NCBI GenBank assembly: GCA_015057375.1
Contig: SVEM01000006.1
Coordinates: forward strand, 1 to 64,000
Source of the DNA: Lachnospiraceae bacterium
GTDB lineage: Bacteria > Bacillota > Clostridia > Lachnospirales > Lachnospiraceae
Direction of reading: 5' to 3'
Length of the DNA: 64,000 bases
The notes beneath the pieces are model-generated. The model searched no databases, was not told the DNA's origin, and saw nothing but the letters and a program-made list of their open reading frames with translations. Positions within the stretch are counted from its first letter, which is position 1, and each line of letters begins with the position of its first letter. Both the position numbers and the translations under genes were made by a program. Of this stretch, positions 36,859-46,313 are shown piece by piece.

Positions 36859-37710
36859 TTATTTTACAGTCTTTTTTGCCGCATCTACAACATGACTTAT
36901 AAGCACGGATGTTGTAACACTTCCTACTCCGCCCGGAACAGGTGTGATGGCATCTACTATTTCAGCAACTTCGTCATATGCAACATCTCCCACAAGTTTG
37001 CCCTCGTCATTTACATTGATTCCTACATCAATAACCGTCTGACCTGCACTCACATAGTCTTTTGTTACAACTCCTGCTTTGCCGGCTGCCGCAATTATTA
37101 TATCGGCATTTTTGCTAATATCACTCATATTCTTTGTCTTTGTATGACAGATGGTAACAGTTGCATTTCTCGCAAGAAGCATCATAGATACAGGTTTTCC
37201 TACCACAAGCGAACGTCCGATGACAACAACATTTTTTCCTGTTATGTCAATTCCATAGTAATCAAGTATTTCTATACAGCTCTGAGGTGTACAGGCAGGA
37301 TATCCTGTATTACTTCCCGTAAATATACCCGACAAAGAACCCTCCGTCATGCAGTCAACATCCTTCTCTGGGAGAAGTGCATTCTCAACTTTCTTACTGT
37401 CAATATGTTTTGGAAGCGGTCTGAAAAGAAGCACGCCATGTATACCCGCATCATTGTTAACCTCTTCTATAACCTTCAAAAGATCTTCTTCTGATATATC
37501 TGCCGGAAGCTCGTATTTCTTGTATTCTACACCTGTAAGCTCACATCTCTTGACAGCTCCTCTTTCATACGAAAGATCACTTGGATTTTCTCCAACTCTT
37601 ACAATAGCAAGACATGGCGAAACACCCTGCTCCTTTAACATAATCACATCTTCTGTAACTTTTGCGCTTATGGCATCTGCCACAGCTTTTCCTGATAATA
37701 TTGTTGCCAT
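36859..37710 (-). CDS. folD: Methylenetetrahydrofolate dehydrogenase/cyclohydrolase
   Basis: 283 residues, the normal FolD length. It interconverts methylene-, methenyl- and formyl-tetrahydrofolate. Hallmarks: YERGAVKRCELTGVEYKKYELP (substrate Tyr and Lys of the YxxxK type), GVLLFRPLP, KDVDCMTE, VVIGRSLVVGKPV and the C-terminal TPVPGGVGSVTTS. It lies 8 bases after fchA and is last in an operon that begins with metal-efflux genes. Confidence 0.97.
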   Translation of the reverse strand: MATILSGKAVADAISAKVTEDVIMLKEQGVSPCLAIVRVGENPSDLSYERGAVKRCELTGVEYKKYELPADISEEDLLKVIEEVNNDAGIHGVLLFRPLPKHIDSKKVENALLPEKDVDCMTEGSLSGIFTGSNTGYPACTPQSCIEILDYYGIDITGKNVVVIGRSLVVGKPVSMMLLARNATVTICHTKTKNMSDISKNADIIIAAAGKAGVVTKDYVSAGQTVIDVGINVNDEGKLVGDVAYDEVAEIVDAITPVPGGVGSVTTSVLISHVVDAAKKTVK

Positions 37711-37718
37711 ATAAACCT

Positions 37719-38351
37719 CTACTTTCTTATTAACTTCATTACTTTATCATAGGTTTCATCCGCAAGTGCACAGTATTTCGCAAGCATGGAATCCGCCTTA
37801 TCATTAAGCTCATTTGCAAGTTTCTCATCCTTCATTGATGCTGTGTTTATATACACATTAAATGATGCGCCGCAAAGTGCAGCTTTCGCACAGGCTGCCG
37901 CCACTCCTGCATCAGATATTGCAAGTCGGCTTCCTTTGTCTGCAAACTCACTTATAACCTCTATCGCTTCGCAGCATTTCTCCATAATAGCAAGCGGCAC
38001 ATTGCTTGCAATAAGAAGTGCTTCTGCCATTATCTTATCTCTTTCTTCTATTTCCTCCGGGGTGTTTTTCGGAAGTCCGTATGCTTTTGACAACGGCTCA
38101 AATGCAACAGCATCTTCGTCCACAAGCTCTATAAGACAAAGTCTTATTTTTTCAGCCCTATCCATAAGAATACGTATGTCTTCCTCTACATCCTGATATT
38201 TCTTTTTGCCGAGTGTAAGACTTCCAACCATACTTCCAAGTGCCATACCTACCGCACCCACAAGAGCAGATGCACCACCACCGCCCGGAACAGGTGCCTT
38301 TCCTGCAAGTTCTGTCAAAAAATCTTCACAAGATTTTTTACAATATCCCAT
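37719..38351 (-). CDS. fchA: Formiminotetrahydrofolate cyclodeaminase-like protein
   Basis: 210 residues, all-helical cyclodeaminase family. The N-terminal APVPGGGGASALVGAVGMAL block and the KKYQDVEEDI segment are diagnostic. It produces methenyl-tetrahydrofolate and ammonia from formimino-tetrahydrofolate, which feeds FolD encoded 8 bases downstream. No formiminotransferase is present in the window; in purine- or glycine-fermenting clostridia the enzyme also works alone. Confidence 0.93.
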   Translation of the reverse strand: MGYCKKSCEDFLTELAGKAPVPGGGGASALVGAVGMALGSMVGSLTLGKKKYQDVEEDIRILMDRAEKIRLCLIELVDEDAVAFEPLSKAYGLPKNTPEEIEERDKIMAEALLIASNVPLAIMEKCCEAIEVISEFADKGSRLAISDAGVAAACAKAALCGASFNVYINTASMKDEKLANELNDKADSMLAKYCALADETYDKVMKLIRK

Positions 38352-38371
38352 AACATTTCTCTCCTATATCA

Positions 38372-39739
38372 TCATTCTATGTCTGTTACAATATCACTAA
38401 GCCATATGCCTTTTTTAAGCATAACAAGCCCGATAACAGTTTTTATAATGTCAATCATCTGTACTATAAAATAAATACTAATGATAAACAATCCCGTATA
38501 TTTCGTTATTGCAAATGCAATCGGTATTGAAATGACCCATACATAAGTACTATCAAATAAAAATGTAATGAACGTCTTGCCACCTGACCTTATAATAAAG
38601 TATGTTGCATGAAGCACAGCCTGTATAGGCATGGCAATCGCAGTTATCCGTATAAAACTTGTTGCAAGCTCCTTAACTTCATTTGTCGTATTATAAATAT
38701 CCGGGAATAATGGAGCTACTATAAATAATATTGCACCTATGACCACATTACTTACAAATGTAAGCCAAACACATTTTGTTGCGCTCTCCATTGCCTCATC
38801 AAATCTCTGTGCGCCAAGATACTGTCCCACTATTATCGCAATCGCTGAACCTACGGCAATAAACATTATGTTAAACAGATTTGCAATGGTTGAAGAAATA
38901 CTTAGCCCTGCTACAACCGCAAGTCCTCTATTAGAATAAATCTGCGTAAGCACAGCCATTCCTGCTGCCCAAAGACATTCATTAAACAGAAGCGGCGTTC
39001 CCTTTATAATTATCTTCTTAACAAGCGCACCCGGTATTGAGAAATTGCGGTATGCACCAACAATAAACATGTTTTTCTCCTTATGAGTATGTGTCCATAT
39101 AACAACTATCAGACACTCTACCACTCTTGCCGTAACCGTAGCAATAGCCGCACCCTGTACGCCAAGCTCCGGTGCTCCGAACTTACCAAATATAAGTATG
39201 TAATTAAGTACGGTATTGCTAACAACTGCAATTATACCCGCTTTCATAGGAAGCACGGCCTCATTGGTTTCCCTGAGTGTTCCTATATAACACTGCTCAA
39301 ATGCAAACGGTATAAGTCCCAAAAGCATGATATGCATATACTGCATACTGTACTTAAGTGTTTCTTCCACACTTCCGGTATCACTGCCCTGATGCATATA
39401 GAGCATAGCAAGTTCTTCTCCGAACAGTACAAATACTCCTATGCCCAGACCCGCTATAATGGCACATACTACAAGCTTAAATCTAAAAGAATGACGTACA
39501 CCTTCGTGATTCCCTTGCCCAAAGAACTGTGCGCCAAATATCCCTGCACCGGATATTGCACCAAATACACATATATAAAATACAAACATAAGCTGATTGA
39601 CTATCGATACGCCCGACATCTGATTGGTTCCGACAGCACCAATCATAATATTGTCAAGAAGCGCCACAAAATTTGTTATGGCATTCTGTACCATAATCGG
39701 AACAGCTATTTTAAACAACGCATTAATTAACTTCTTCAT
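38372..39739 (-). CDS. MATE family efflux transporter
   Basis: 455 residues, 12 predicted membrane segments in two homologous halves. Starts with MVQNAITNFVALLDNIMIG, a typical MATE opening. The ATG overlaps the stop of the ArsR gene (TAATG), so its translation is coupled to the metal repressor, and fchA follows after 20 bases. MATE proteins export cationic compounds by Na+ or H+ antiport. The substrate here is unknown; a link with metal or toxin stress is inference from the operon. Confidence 0.92.
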   Translation of the reverse strand: MKKLINALFKIAVPIMVQNAITNFVALLDNIMIGAVGTNQMSGVSIVNQLMFVFYICVFGAISGAGIFGAQFFGQGNHEGVRHSFRFKLVVCAIIAGLGIGVFVLFGEELAMLYMHQGSDTGSVEETLKYSMQYMHIMLLGLIPFAFEQCYIGTLRETNEAVLPMKAGIIAVVSNTVLNYILIFGKFGAPELGVQGAAIATVTARVVECLIVVIWTHTHKEKNMFIVGAYRNFSIPGALVKKIIIKGTPLLFNECLWAAGMAVLTQIYSNRGLAVVAGLSISSTIANLFNIMFIAVGSAIAIIVGQYLGAQRFDEAMESATKCVWLTFVSNVVIGAILFIVAPLFPDIYNTTNEVKELATSFIRITAIAMPIQAVLHATYFIIRSGGKTFITFLFDSTYVWVISIPIAFAITKYTGLFIISIYFIVQMIDIIKTVIGLVMLKKGIWLSDIVTDIE

Positions 39740-40023
39740 TATTCCTCTATATGTTCTCTGCCTGTTGCAATTATTGAACGCACATGATCATCCGCAAGCG
39801 AATAAATAATGGATTTTCCATCACGTCTGCCTTTTACAAGCCTGCTCTGTTTCAATATACGAAGCTGATGTGATATCGCTGACTGTGTCATATCAAGCGC
39901 ATTTGCAATATCACATACACACATCTCAGTCTCAGATAATTCAAACAAAATTCTTATTCTGGTCGAATCTCCAAACACCTTAAAAAGTTCCGCAAGCTCG
40001 TCTGCGCGCACTCGTTCTATCAT
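39739..40023 (-). CDS. ArsR/SmtB family metal-responsive repressor
   Basis: 94 residues, winged helix with FKVFGDSTRIRIL, recognition helix MTQSAISHQLRILKQSRLV and wing GKSIIYSL. It carries both metal-site signatures of the family: CVCD in alpha-3 (CadC-type cadmium/lead site) and a DDHVRSI...HIEE alpha-5 arrangement (SmtB/CzrA-type zinc site). It therefore probably senses Zn, Cd or Pb. GGGAG lies 7 bases before the start. It is downstream of the ATPase it likely controls through the 14-bp palindrome at 42187-42218. Confidence 0.93.
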   Translation of the reverse strand: MIERVRADELAELFKVFGDSTRIRILFELSETEMCVCDIANALDMTQSAISHQLRILKQSRLVKGRRDGKSIIYSLADDHVRSIIATGREHIEE

Positions 40024-40054
40024 ATCATAACTCCCTTCATTTATAAACCTGTTA

Positions 40055-41923
40055 TCAGAGTTTTTTTACAAACAATGCCCTGATTGCATTAAGAACTGCT
40101 ATTACCATAACTCCTACATCGGCAAATATTGCAAGCCACATATTTGCTATTCCCATCGCTCCGAGTATAAGACAAATAAACTTAATTCCTATTGCAAAAT
40201 ATATATTTTCATATACTATGCGGATACATTTTTTTGCAATTCTTATAGCCTTTGCTATCTTAAGCGGATCATCATCCATAAGCACAACATCTGCCGCTTC
40301 AATGGCAGCATCAGAACCGAGTGCCCCCATTGCTATTCCTATATCGGCACGCTTAAGCACCGGAGCATCATTTATTCCGTCACCGACATATACAACTTTT
40401 CCGTTTCCTGTCTTATTCTCAATTATTTTTTCAAGAAGACTTACTTTTTGATCAGGAAGAAGCTCAGCATGCACTTCATCAATCCCAAGCTCAGCACATA
40501 TATTCTCCGCTACCAAATCCCTGTCTCCCGTAAGCATGACGGTCTTTTTAATACCTTCTTTTTTTAGTTTTCTTATCGCTTCTTTTGCGCCTTTTTTTAC
40601 TACATCAGATATAAGAATATATCCTGCATACACATCATTTTTTGCAATATATATTACCGTGCCAGTCTTATCAGTCTCGTCACAGACAATATTTTGCCTC
40701 TTCATAAGCTTATAATTGCCTGCACATATCTGTGTGTCATCCGAAAGCGTTGCTATTACACCTTGTCCGCTTATCTCCTGTATATCATTTATAAACGAGA
40801 GGTCAATATCACGTCCATATGCTTCTTTTATACTCTTACTAATAGGATGTGACGAATGGCTTTCGGCATAGGCTGCATATCTGAGCAATTCTTCTTCACC
40901 CATACCGGAAGAGTATATCTCTGTCACACGAAATGTCGCTTCTGTTACAGTTCCTGTTTTATCAAATACTACATATCCCGCTTTTGCGAGTGCTTCAAGA
41001 TAACTTGAACCTTTTACAAGCACGCCCTCTCTGCTCGCCCCGCCGATTCCTGCAAAAAACGAAAGCGGTATACTTATAACAAGCGCACATGGACAGCTTA
41101 TTACAAGAAATGTAAGCGCCCTGTAAATCCATCCAGAAAACAGCGGTGCATTTCCGGCAAAAATATTTATGACCGGCGGAACAAATGCAAGGGCAAGAGC
41201 TAGATAACATACAACAGGAGTATAATATCTTGCAAACCTCGAAATGAAGTTTTCTGATCGCGACTTCTTTGATGTTGCATTCTCAACCAGATCAAGTATT
41301 TTGGAAACAGTTGATTCTCCAAACTCTTTTGTTGTCTTAACCTGTAATACACCGGTCATATTGATACAGCCGCTTATAATCTCATCACCCGTCGAAACAT
41401 CTCTCGGTATGCTTTCTCCTGTCAGTGCACTTGTATTAAGCGAAGAACTTCCCTCAATTACTATACCGTCTATCGGACACTTTTCGCCCGGCTGAACAAT
41501 AATAATACTTCCCGGCTCTACTTCATCGGGATCAACTTTCACAAGCTTATCATCCTGCATTATGTTGGCATAATCCGGTCGTATATCCATGAGCTCGCTT
41601 ATGTTTCTTCTGCTCTTTCCTACCGCATAGCTTTGGAACAGCTCACCTATCTGGTAAAACAACATTACGGCAGTACCCTCAGTGTATTCACCTATAATTA
41701 TCGCTCCGATTGTCGCAACCGCCATAAGGAAATTCTCATCAAACACCTGACCTTTGATAATTCCCTTAAATGCCTTACGGAGTATGTCATATCCGATTAT
41801 AAGATACGGAATCATGTATAAAATAAAACGGACATATCCATAAACCGGTATAAAATTGAGCACTATCATAAGCAATACGCTAATGATTATTCTTATAAGA
41901 ACCTTTTTCTGTTTCTTAGTCAT
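40055..41923 (-). CDS. Zn/Cd-type P1B ATPase lacking the N-terminal metal domain
   Basis: 622 residues. P1B features: CPCALVIS in a membrane helix, the phosphorylation site DKTGTVTE, the TGES loop, the HP dipeptide (SHPISKS) and the hinge GDGINDAPVLKRADIGIAMG. It lacks the N-terminal heavy-metal-associated domain, which is instead encoded by the separate 72-residue gene 14 bases upstream. It probably exports Zn2+, Cd2+ or Pb2+. Closest in style to CadA/ZntA. Confidence 0.93.
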   Translation of the reverse strand: MTKKQKKVLIRIIISVLLMIVLNFIPVYGYVRFILYMIPYLIIGYDILRKAFKGIIKGQVFDENFLMAVATIGAIIIGEYTEGTAVMLFYQIGELFQSYAVGKSRRNISELMDIRPDYANIMQDDKLVKVDPDEVEPGSIIIVQPGEKCPIDGIVIEGSSSLNTSALTGESIPRDVSTGDEIISGCINMTGVLQVKTTKEFGESTVSKILDLVENATSKKSRSENFISRFARYYTPVVCYLALALAFVPPVINIFAGNAPLFSGWIYRALTFLVISCPCALVISIPLSFFAGIGGASREGVLVKGSSYLEALAKAGYVVFDKTGTVTEATFRVTEIYSSGMGEEELLRYAAYAESHSSHPISKSIKEAYGRDIDLSFINDIQEISGQGVIATLSDDTQICAGNYKLMKRQNIVCDETDKTGTVIYIAKNDVYAGYILISDVVKKGAKEAIRKLKKEGIKKTVMLTGDRDLVAENICAELGIDEVHAELLPDQKVSLLEKIIENKTGNGKVVYVGDGINDAPVLKRADIGIAMGALGSDAAIEAADVVLMDDDPLKIAKAIRIAKKCIRIVYENIYFAIGIKFICLILGAMGIANMWLAIFADVGVMVIAVLNAIRALFVKKL

Positions 41924-41937
41924 ATATCATCTATCTC

Positions 41938-42156
41938 CTACAGATATATCTCACAGTCATCCTCTACCTTTTTACAGTTTTTAAGAACTTCTTTCATAAC
42001 TGCTTTTATATCTGCATCTTCTTCAAATTCAACATTCATCTTAAGCATCATAAAATTAACGGATGCATCTTTTACCCCTTTTGTATTCTTAGCTGCAAGC
42101 TCCATCTTATTGGCACAGTTTGCACAGTCAACTTCAATTTTATAAGTCTTTTTCAT
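41938..42156 (-). CDS. Heavy-metal-associated (HMA) domain protein
   Basis: 72 residues, a single ferredoxin-like HMA domain. The metal motif DCANCANKME matches the DCANC form typical of Zn/Cd ATPase N-terminal domains rather than copper chaperones (MxCxxC). An acidic C-terminal stretch (EDDCEIYL) includes extra Cys and Asp. First gene of the operon; probably hands metal to the ATPase encoded next. Confidence 0.92.
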   Translation of the reverse strand: MKKTYKIEVDCANCANKMELAAKNTKGVKDASVNFMMLKMNVEFEEDADIKAVMKEVLKNCKKVEDDCEIYL

Positions 42157-42186
42157 TTCAAAAATCTCCTTTTAATATCTAATCAT

Positions 42187-42218
42187 ATAAACATATGAAT
42201 TATTATTCATATGTTTAT
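42187..42218. promoter_or_regulatory. ArsR-type operator
   Basis: Perfect 14-bp inverted repeat, arms ATAAACATATGAAT and ATTCATATGTTTAT, separated by TATT. It contains the ATATGAA/TTCATAT cores typical of SmtB/CadC operators. It begins 5 bases after the -10 element, so a bound repressor would block initiation. Confidence 0.85.
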
Positions 42219-42223
42219 GTTTC

Positions 42224-42251
42224 ATTATACTATTATTTACAGATATGTCAA
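42224..42251 (-). promoter_or_regulatory. Promoter of the metal-efflux operon
   Basis: Minus strand TTGACA (42246-42251), 16 bases, TATAAT (42224-42229), immediately followed by the operator palindrome. Confidence 0.85.
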
Positions 42252-42282
42252 CAAATAATTATATATGTTTTCACAAAAACAC

Positions 42283-42316
42283 AAAAGCATTTGTCGCGTC
42301 AACGACAAATGCTTTT
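42283..42316. terminator. Bidirectional terminator after cysE
   Basis: Perfect 14-bp stem AAAAGCATTTGTCG / CGACAAATGCTTTT with a 6-base loop and flanking T-rich DNA. It lies 8 bases past the cysE stop and insulates the metal operon. Confidence 0.88.
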
Positions 42317-42324
42317 TAAGTTTT

Positions 42325-43200
42325 TTATTTATTTGCAATCACTCTTGCGCCTGCTTCAACCGACGAAGTGATAAATGCATTACCTCCGATAATAGCATTT
42401 TTACCGATAACGGTTTCGCCTCCGAGTATTGAAGCTCCGGAATATATCGTAACATAATCTTCGATAGTAGGATGTCTCTTTTGACCTCTGATATCCTGTC
42501 CGCCTCTGGTTGATAATGCTCCAAGTGTAACACCCTGATATATCTTTACATGTTCTCCTATTTCCGTCGTTTCTCCGATAACAATTCCGGTTCCGTGATC
42601 TATGAAGAAATATTTCCCAAGCGTTGCTCCAGGATGTATATCTATTCCGGTACGGGAATGTGCATACTCAGTCATTATTCTTGGAATAAGCGGCACGCCT
42701 AAGAGATATAGTTCATGAGCCAATCTGTTCACGGTTATGGCATACAGTCCCGGATAGCAATAAATTATCTCATCATAACTTGTTGCTGCAGGGTCGCCTT
42801 CATAAGCGGCAAGCACGTCTGTTTCAACGTACTCGCGCACTTTTGGAATTGTCGCCAAAAACTGTGTGGTCAGCTTGTGTGCCCTTGCTTCTATCCACTC
42901 AGATTTTTTTGATGTATCATCATTTACACTTTTTAATGTAACTGCAATCTGCTTATTCAGGTTGTAGAGTATATCTTCAATAATGACTGACAGATTATTT
43001 TTTACATTATATATTTTATATTTGTTGTCCTTGTAATAACCCGGATACACTACCTGCATAAGCTTCTTAAGTAAATCAAGAATCTCATCTTTATCAGGCT
43101 GGTTAAACACATCCAGCTTATCTATCGTTCTTTCCCTGCTGTAATCTTCAAGTATATATCCGGCAATTGCATCAATCTCTGCCAATGTCCTACTGTTCAT
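42325..43200 (-). CDS. cysE: Serine O-acetyltransferase-like protein
   Basis: 291 residues. Helical N-terminal half, then a left-handed beta-helix of hexapeptide repeats: IDIHPGATLGKYFFIDHG, GIVIGETTEIGEHVKIYQGVTLG, RHPTIEDYV and IIGGNAF. The HTGIDIHPGA-type block here reads HSRTGIDIHPGA, and DHGTGIVIGE carries the catalytic Asp/His pair. It matches the EpsC/CysE class. Placed 17 bases after a GH43 gene, at the end of a hemicellulose operon, an unusual partner for a cysteine-synthesis enzyme. A sugar O-acetyltransferase role is possible but the sequence favours serine. Confidence 0.85.
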   Translation of the reverse strand: MNSRTLAEIDAIAGYILEDYSRERTIDKLDVFNQPDKDEILDLLKKLMQVVYPGYYKDNKYKIYNVKNNLSVIIEDILYNLNKQIAVTLKSVNDDTSKKSEWIEARAHKLTTQFLATIPKVREYVETDVLAAYEGDPAATSYDEIIYCYPGLYAITVNRLAHELYLLGVPLIPRIMTEYAHSRTGIDIHPGATLGKYFFIDHGTGIVIGETTEIGEHVKIYQGVTLGALSTRGGQDIRGQKRHPTIEDYVTIYSGASILGGETVIGKNAIIGGNAFITSSVEAGARVIANK

Positions 43201-43217
43201 ATATCTCTCCTATCAAT

Positions 43218-44885
43218 CTATTTTACTGTTACATTAAATGTAAGTTCCTTATACTTAGGATCAATGTCTCTGTCCTTTGACATGTTATATACAGGATCTC
43301 CATATACATCAAAATGAACTCTTCTGATAGCTGTACTTCTTGTAGCCCAGCCCGGTGTGAGTTTTGCATGATATGTTATCCATGTATCACCATTTTCATC
43401 CTTGTAAAATCCATTATGTCCAGGTCCGTACTCTCCCTCTACTGAATGAGCCGAAAGAAGCGGAGTTACTGACTTGGTCCACGAATTAATATCGAGAAGG
43501 TCAGCATCTATATCTGCTGTCATGTTTGCTACTACATATGAGTAACCACCGGCAGAGCCGCCTGAATAAGCAATATGTACTTTATTATCAGTAACAAGAG
43601 GATATGGTCCTTCGTTATTGATTGTTCCGTACTGATGCTCCCAACCGTAAAGCGGTCTTGTGAGAAGCATAGGCTCGCTTGTGATAACATATGGTTTTTC
43701 TTCATTTGTCTCTGCAATGTATATCATTGAGCCTGAATCAAGGTCGCTTCCGATATGATATCTTTCAGACCATACAAGGTATGATTTATTATTTACCTTA
43801 AGATATGTCATATCGAGTGTAATGCCACCTTTTTCTATAGGTGAACCGTCTTTTCTTACAACTTTTACAGGAGTCTCCCAGTCATTTGCATTAAGAATAT
43901 TTCCACCCTCTTTAAGCTTCATCATGTGACTGTGTGGTCCCCAGCTCTTTGGTCCGACTGCAAATAGGATATAAACACTTCCGCCTATCATATGAAACTC
44001 AGGCGCCCAGAATGTCTGTATAAACTGCTTTTCCTCATCATAATCAAGAATTACATGTTCTTCTACATCCTTTGCAAATAATCCGTCAATGGTATCCGCT
44101 CCTCTTACAAAAAGTCCTACATCGTCTGTATTATCATTTGTTGCGATGAAATACCATTTACCCTCATAGAAAAATACAATCGGATCAGCATAGCCTTCAG
44201 CAAGCGGGAATTTATATTCAGGCTGAGTCATAACTCCTTTAACTGTATATGTTCCACCTTTTGCAAAGTCGATCTGTGACGCATCAATACTTACATATTT
44301 ATCATGGTATGAACCATCTGAATATAATGCTCTAACCTTTATGCCCTTAAGGTCATCTTCAGAGCTTACAGTTAAGTTTTCACTATATTCTACACCTGTA
44401 TTATAAATAGGTATCCAGAGTCTTCTTATAGCGTTATATTCCTCTTCGGATATCTCCATCTCATATGTATCATTTTTCTGTGCACAGAGTTCTTTAAGTG
44501 AATCTGCATCTACTCCTAGGTCTGCTGCCGCCTCGTCGTAAGACATAAGTCCGACATCTGTAAAATGTTCCATGTCTTCAGTTTTCCAGTACAAAATCTT
44601 GTCTGCTACAGCTTCATCAACATTTCCGTCTTTATCTACACGATGTGCAAGGAAACCATAACCGCCTGCAGCTCTTTTTGCCATAACAGGATACATAGCT
44701 CCTCTTTCATCTATTGTATTATTTTCACGGATATTAGCCTCAGCAAAAAGTATTCCGTAATTCTGGTTAAGAATCTCATACTCATTTCCATCTTTACTTA
44801 CTTCCATATGAATACTGTATGCAAGTGCTGAAGGATATTCATCTCCTTCTCCCGGTGTTCTTGTAAATAATCTGATATAACTCAT
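43218..44885 (-). CDS. GH43 family enzyme with atypical N-terminal half
   Basis: 555 residues. The five-bladed propeller typical of GH43 starts at about residue 225: YADPIVFFYEGKWYF (base Asp), TFWAPEFH, GGITLDMTYL (middle Asp) and INNEGPYPL (acid Glu). The first 220 residues contain a partial propeller-like segment (YGILFAEAN ... YGFLAHRVDKDG) and a beta domain with LKGIKVRALYSDGSYHDKY. No signal peptide. Probable arabinofuranosidase or xylosidase acting on imported oligosaccharides. It lies between another GH43 gene (27-base gap) and cysE. Confidence 0.87.
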   Translation of the reverse strand: MSYIRLFTRTPGEGDEYPSALAYSIHMEVSKDGNEYEILNQNYGILFAEANIRENNTIDERGAMYPVMAKRAAGGYGFLAHRVDKDGNVDEAVADKILYWKTEDMEHFTDVGLMSYDEAAADLGVDADSLKELCAQKNDTYEMEISEEEYNAIRRLWIPIYNTGVEYSENLTVSSEDDLKGIKVRALYSDGSYHDKYVSIDASQIDFAKGGTYTVKGVMTQPEYKFPLAEGYADPIVFFYEGKWYFIATNDNTDDVGLFVRGADTIDGLFAKDVEEHVILDYDEEKQFIQTFWAPEFHMIGGSVYILFAVGPKSWGPHSHMMKLKEGGNILNANDWETPVKVVRKDGSPIEKGGITLDMTYLKVNNKSYLVWSERYHIGSDLDSGSMIYIAETNEEKPYVITSEPMLLTRPLYGWEHQYGTINNEGPYPLVTDNKVHIAYSGGSAGGYSYVVANMTADIDADLLDINSWTKSVTPLLSAHSVEGEYGPGHNGFYKDENGDTWITYHAKLTPGWATRSTAIRRVHFDVYGDPVYNMSKDRDIDPKYKELTFNVTVK

Positions 44886-44912
44886 TATCTGTCTCCTTTT
44901 CTTATGAAATTA

Positions 44913-46313
44913 TTATGATAATTCAAATGAACCTAAAGTTGCATTTCCATGTCCGCGGTATGTGATATAAATTGCATGGATTCCATCAGGAATTGAAATG
45001 TCTGCACTATATTTTTCCCATACATTACAGTTAAATACAGGAATCGTAGCAAGCACTTCTCCATCATATGATGTACGGATCTCAAAATATCCTCCTGACA
45101 TATAACCTCTTACCTTCAATGTGATTTTGCTCACATCTTTTATGTCAAGATATTTGAAACCTGCTGTCGCATAATCTTTCATATTACATACATATCCGTA
45201 TTCCTCATCTCCGTCACGGCCGTCCTGACTTACCTTAGGGAAACGGTCGTCTCCCACATACATCTGAGGAGTATTATTGAACAAATGACATGCAAGATAT
45301 GCCGGGTATTCACATTTTCCTTCTAACGGTCCGCCGTTAAGACCGCATGAAGTAATCTCAACCTGAGGTATGCTTCCGTCAGCAAGTACCTGTATTTTCT
45401 CAGCGCATCCCTGTCTGCTGTACCATGTTCCGTTTGTCTGTCTGTGATAGAAAATGTACCAGTCATCATTTATCTGAACGATACTTCCGTGGTTGTTTGC
45501 TCCGTATGCCATCGGAAGGTCAGCCGGTTTATATGTGTCAATATGAAGATCACAGTTGCTGACTATGACACCGCCATATGTAAACTTTCCTGTCGGTGTG
45601 TCGCTTGTTGCATAGCAAAGTTCATGCATAGGTGTTGATGAATAAATAAGATAATATGTATCTCCTATTTTACGGATTGAAGGAGCTTCAAAAAATGCGT
45701 GTCCCTCGTATCCTGTTCCTGCTTCATATTCAACTCCCGGTGCTACAATTACAGGGTCTTCTATAATAGTAAGCATGTCAGGTCCAAGAACTGTTGCCTG
45801 TGTACCTGTTCTTGATTTGTCACCTCTGCCACAGAATCCTGTATACAAATATGTCTTATCGCCTTCTGTGAGCACACCCGGATCAAACTGCGGCTCATCG
45901 CCTTCTCTGTCTCCGAGTTTCGTACCGTCTGCATAATGAACATATCCGTAGAATTCATATTTTCCTGCCGGTTCATCACATACAGCTACCGACACAACTG
46001 ATACATGGTCTAGTACATAGTAAAGATAATATCTTCCGTCAGGTCCTACTGTAACATCCGGTGCATACAGACACATTTTTCCGTCTTTGTTAAGCGGATC
46101 TTCTGTCTTGTCATATATCACACCTTCATAACGCCAATCTGCGAGGTTATCTACCGGCGCAGACCAGCACACATAATCTCCCATACAGAAAACATATCCG
46201 TTAAAGAAGTCATGTGATCCGTAAACATATACTCTTCCGTTAAATACATACGGTTCACCGTCAGGTATGTACTCCCATGACGGAAGGTAAGGGTTAAATG
46301 CCTGTTTTTTCAT
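44913..46313 (-). CDS. GH43 glycosidase with C-terminal CBM6-like domain
   Basis: 466 residues. Opens NPYLPSWEYIPDGEPYVFNGRVY (base Asp in PDGEP), then MCLYAPDVTVG, QFDPGVL (middle Asp) and FEAPSIRKIGDTYYLIYSS (acid Glu). It ends with a beta-sandwich resembling CBM6 (GFKYLDIKDVSKITLKVRGY). No signal peptide. The ATG overlaps the upstream esterase stop (TAATG), so translation is coupled. Probably an arabinofuranosidase/xylosidase. Confidence 0.9.
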   Translation of the reverse strand: MKKQAFNPYLPSWEYIPDGEPYVFNGRVYVYGSHDFFNGYVFCMGDYVCWSAPVDNLADWRYEGVIYDKTEDPLNKDGKMCLYAPDVTVGPDGRYYLYYVLDHVSVVSVAVCDEPAGKYEFYGYVHYADGTKLGDREGDEPQFDPGVLTEGDKTYLYTGFCGRGDKSRTGTQATVLGPDMLTIIEDPVIVAPGVEYEAGTGYEGHAFFEAPSIRKIGDTYYLIYSSTPMHELCYATSDTPTGKFTYGGVIVSNCDLHIDTYKPADLPMAYGANNHGSIVQINDDWYIFYHRQTNGTWYSRQGCAEKIQVLADGSIPQVEITSCGLNGGPLEGKCEYPAYLACHLFNNTPQMYVGDDRFPKVSQDGRDGDEEYGYVCNMKDYATAGFKYLDIKDVSKITLKVRGYMSGGYFEIRTSYDGEVLATIPVFNCNVWEKYSADISIPDGIHAIYITYRGHGNATLGSFELS

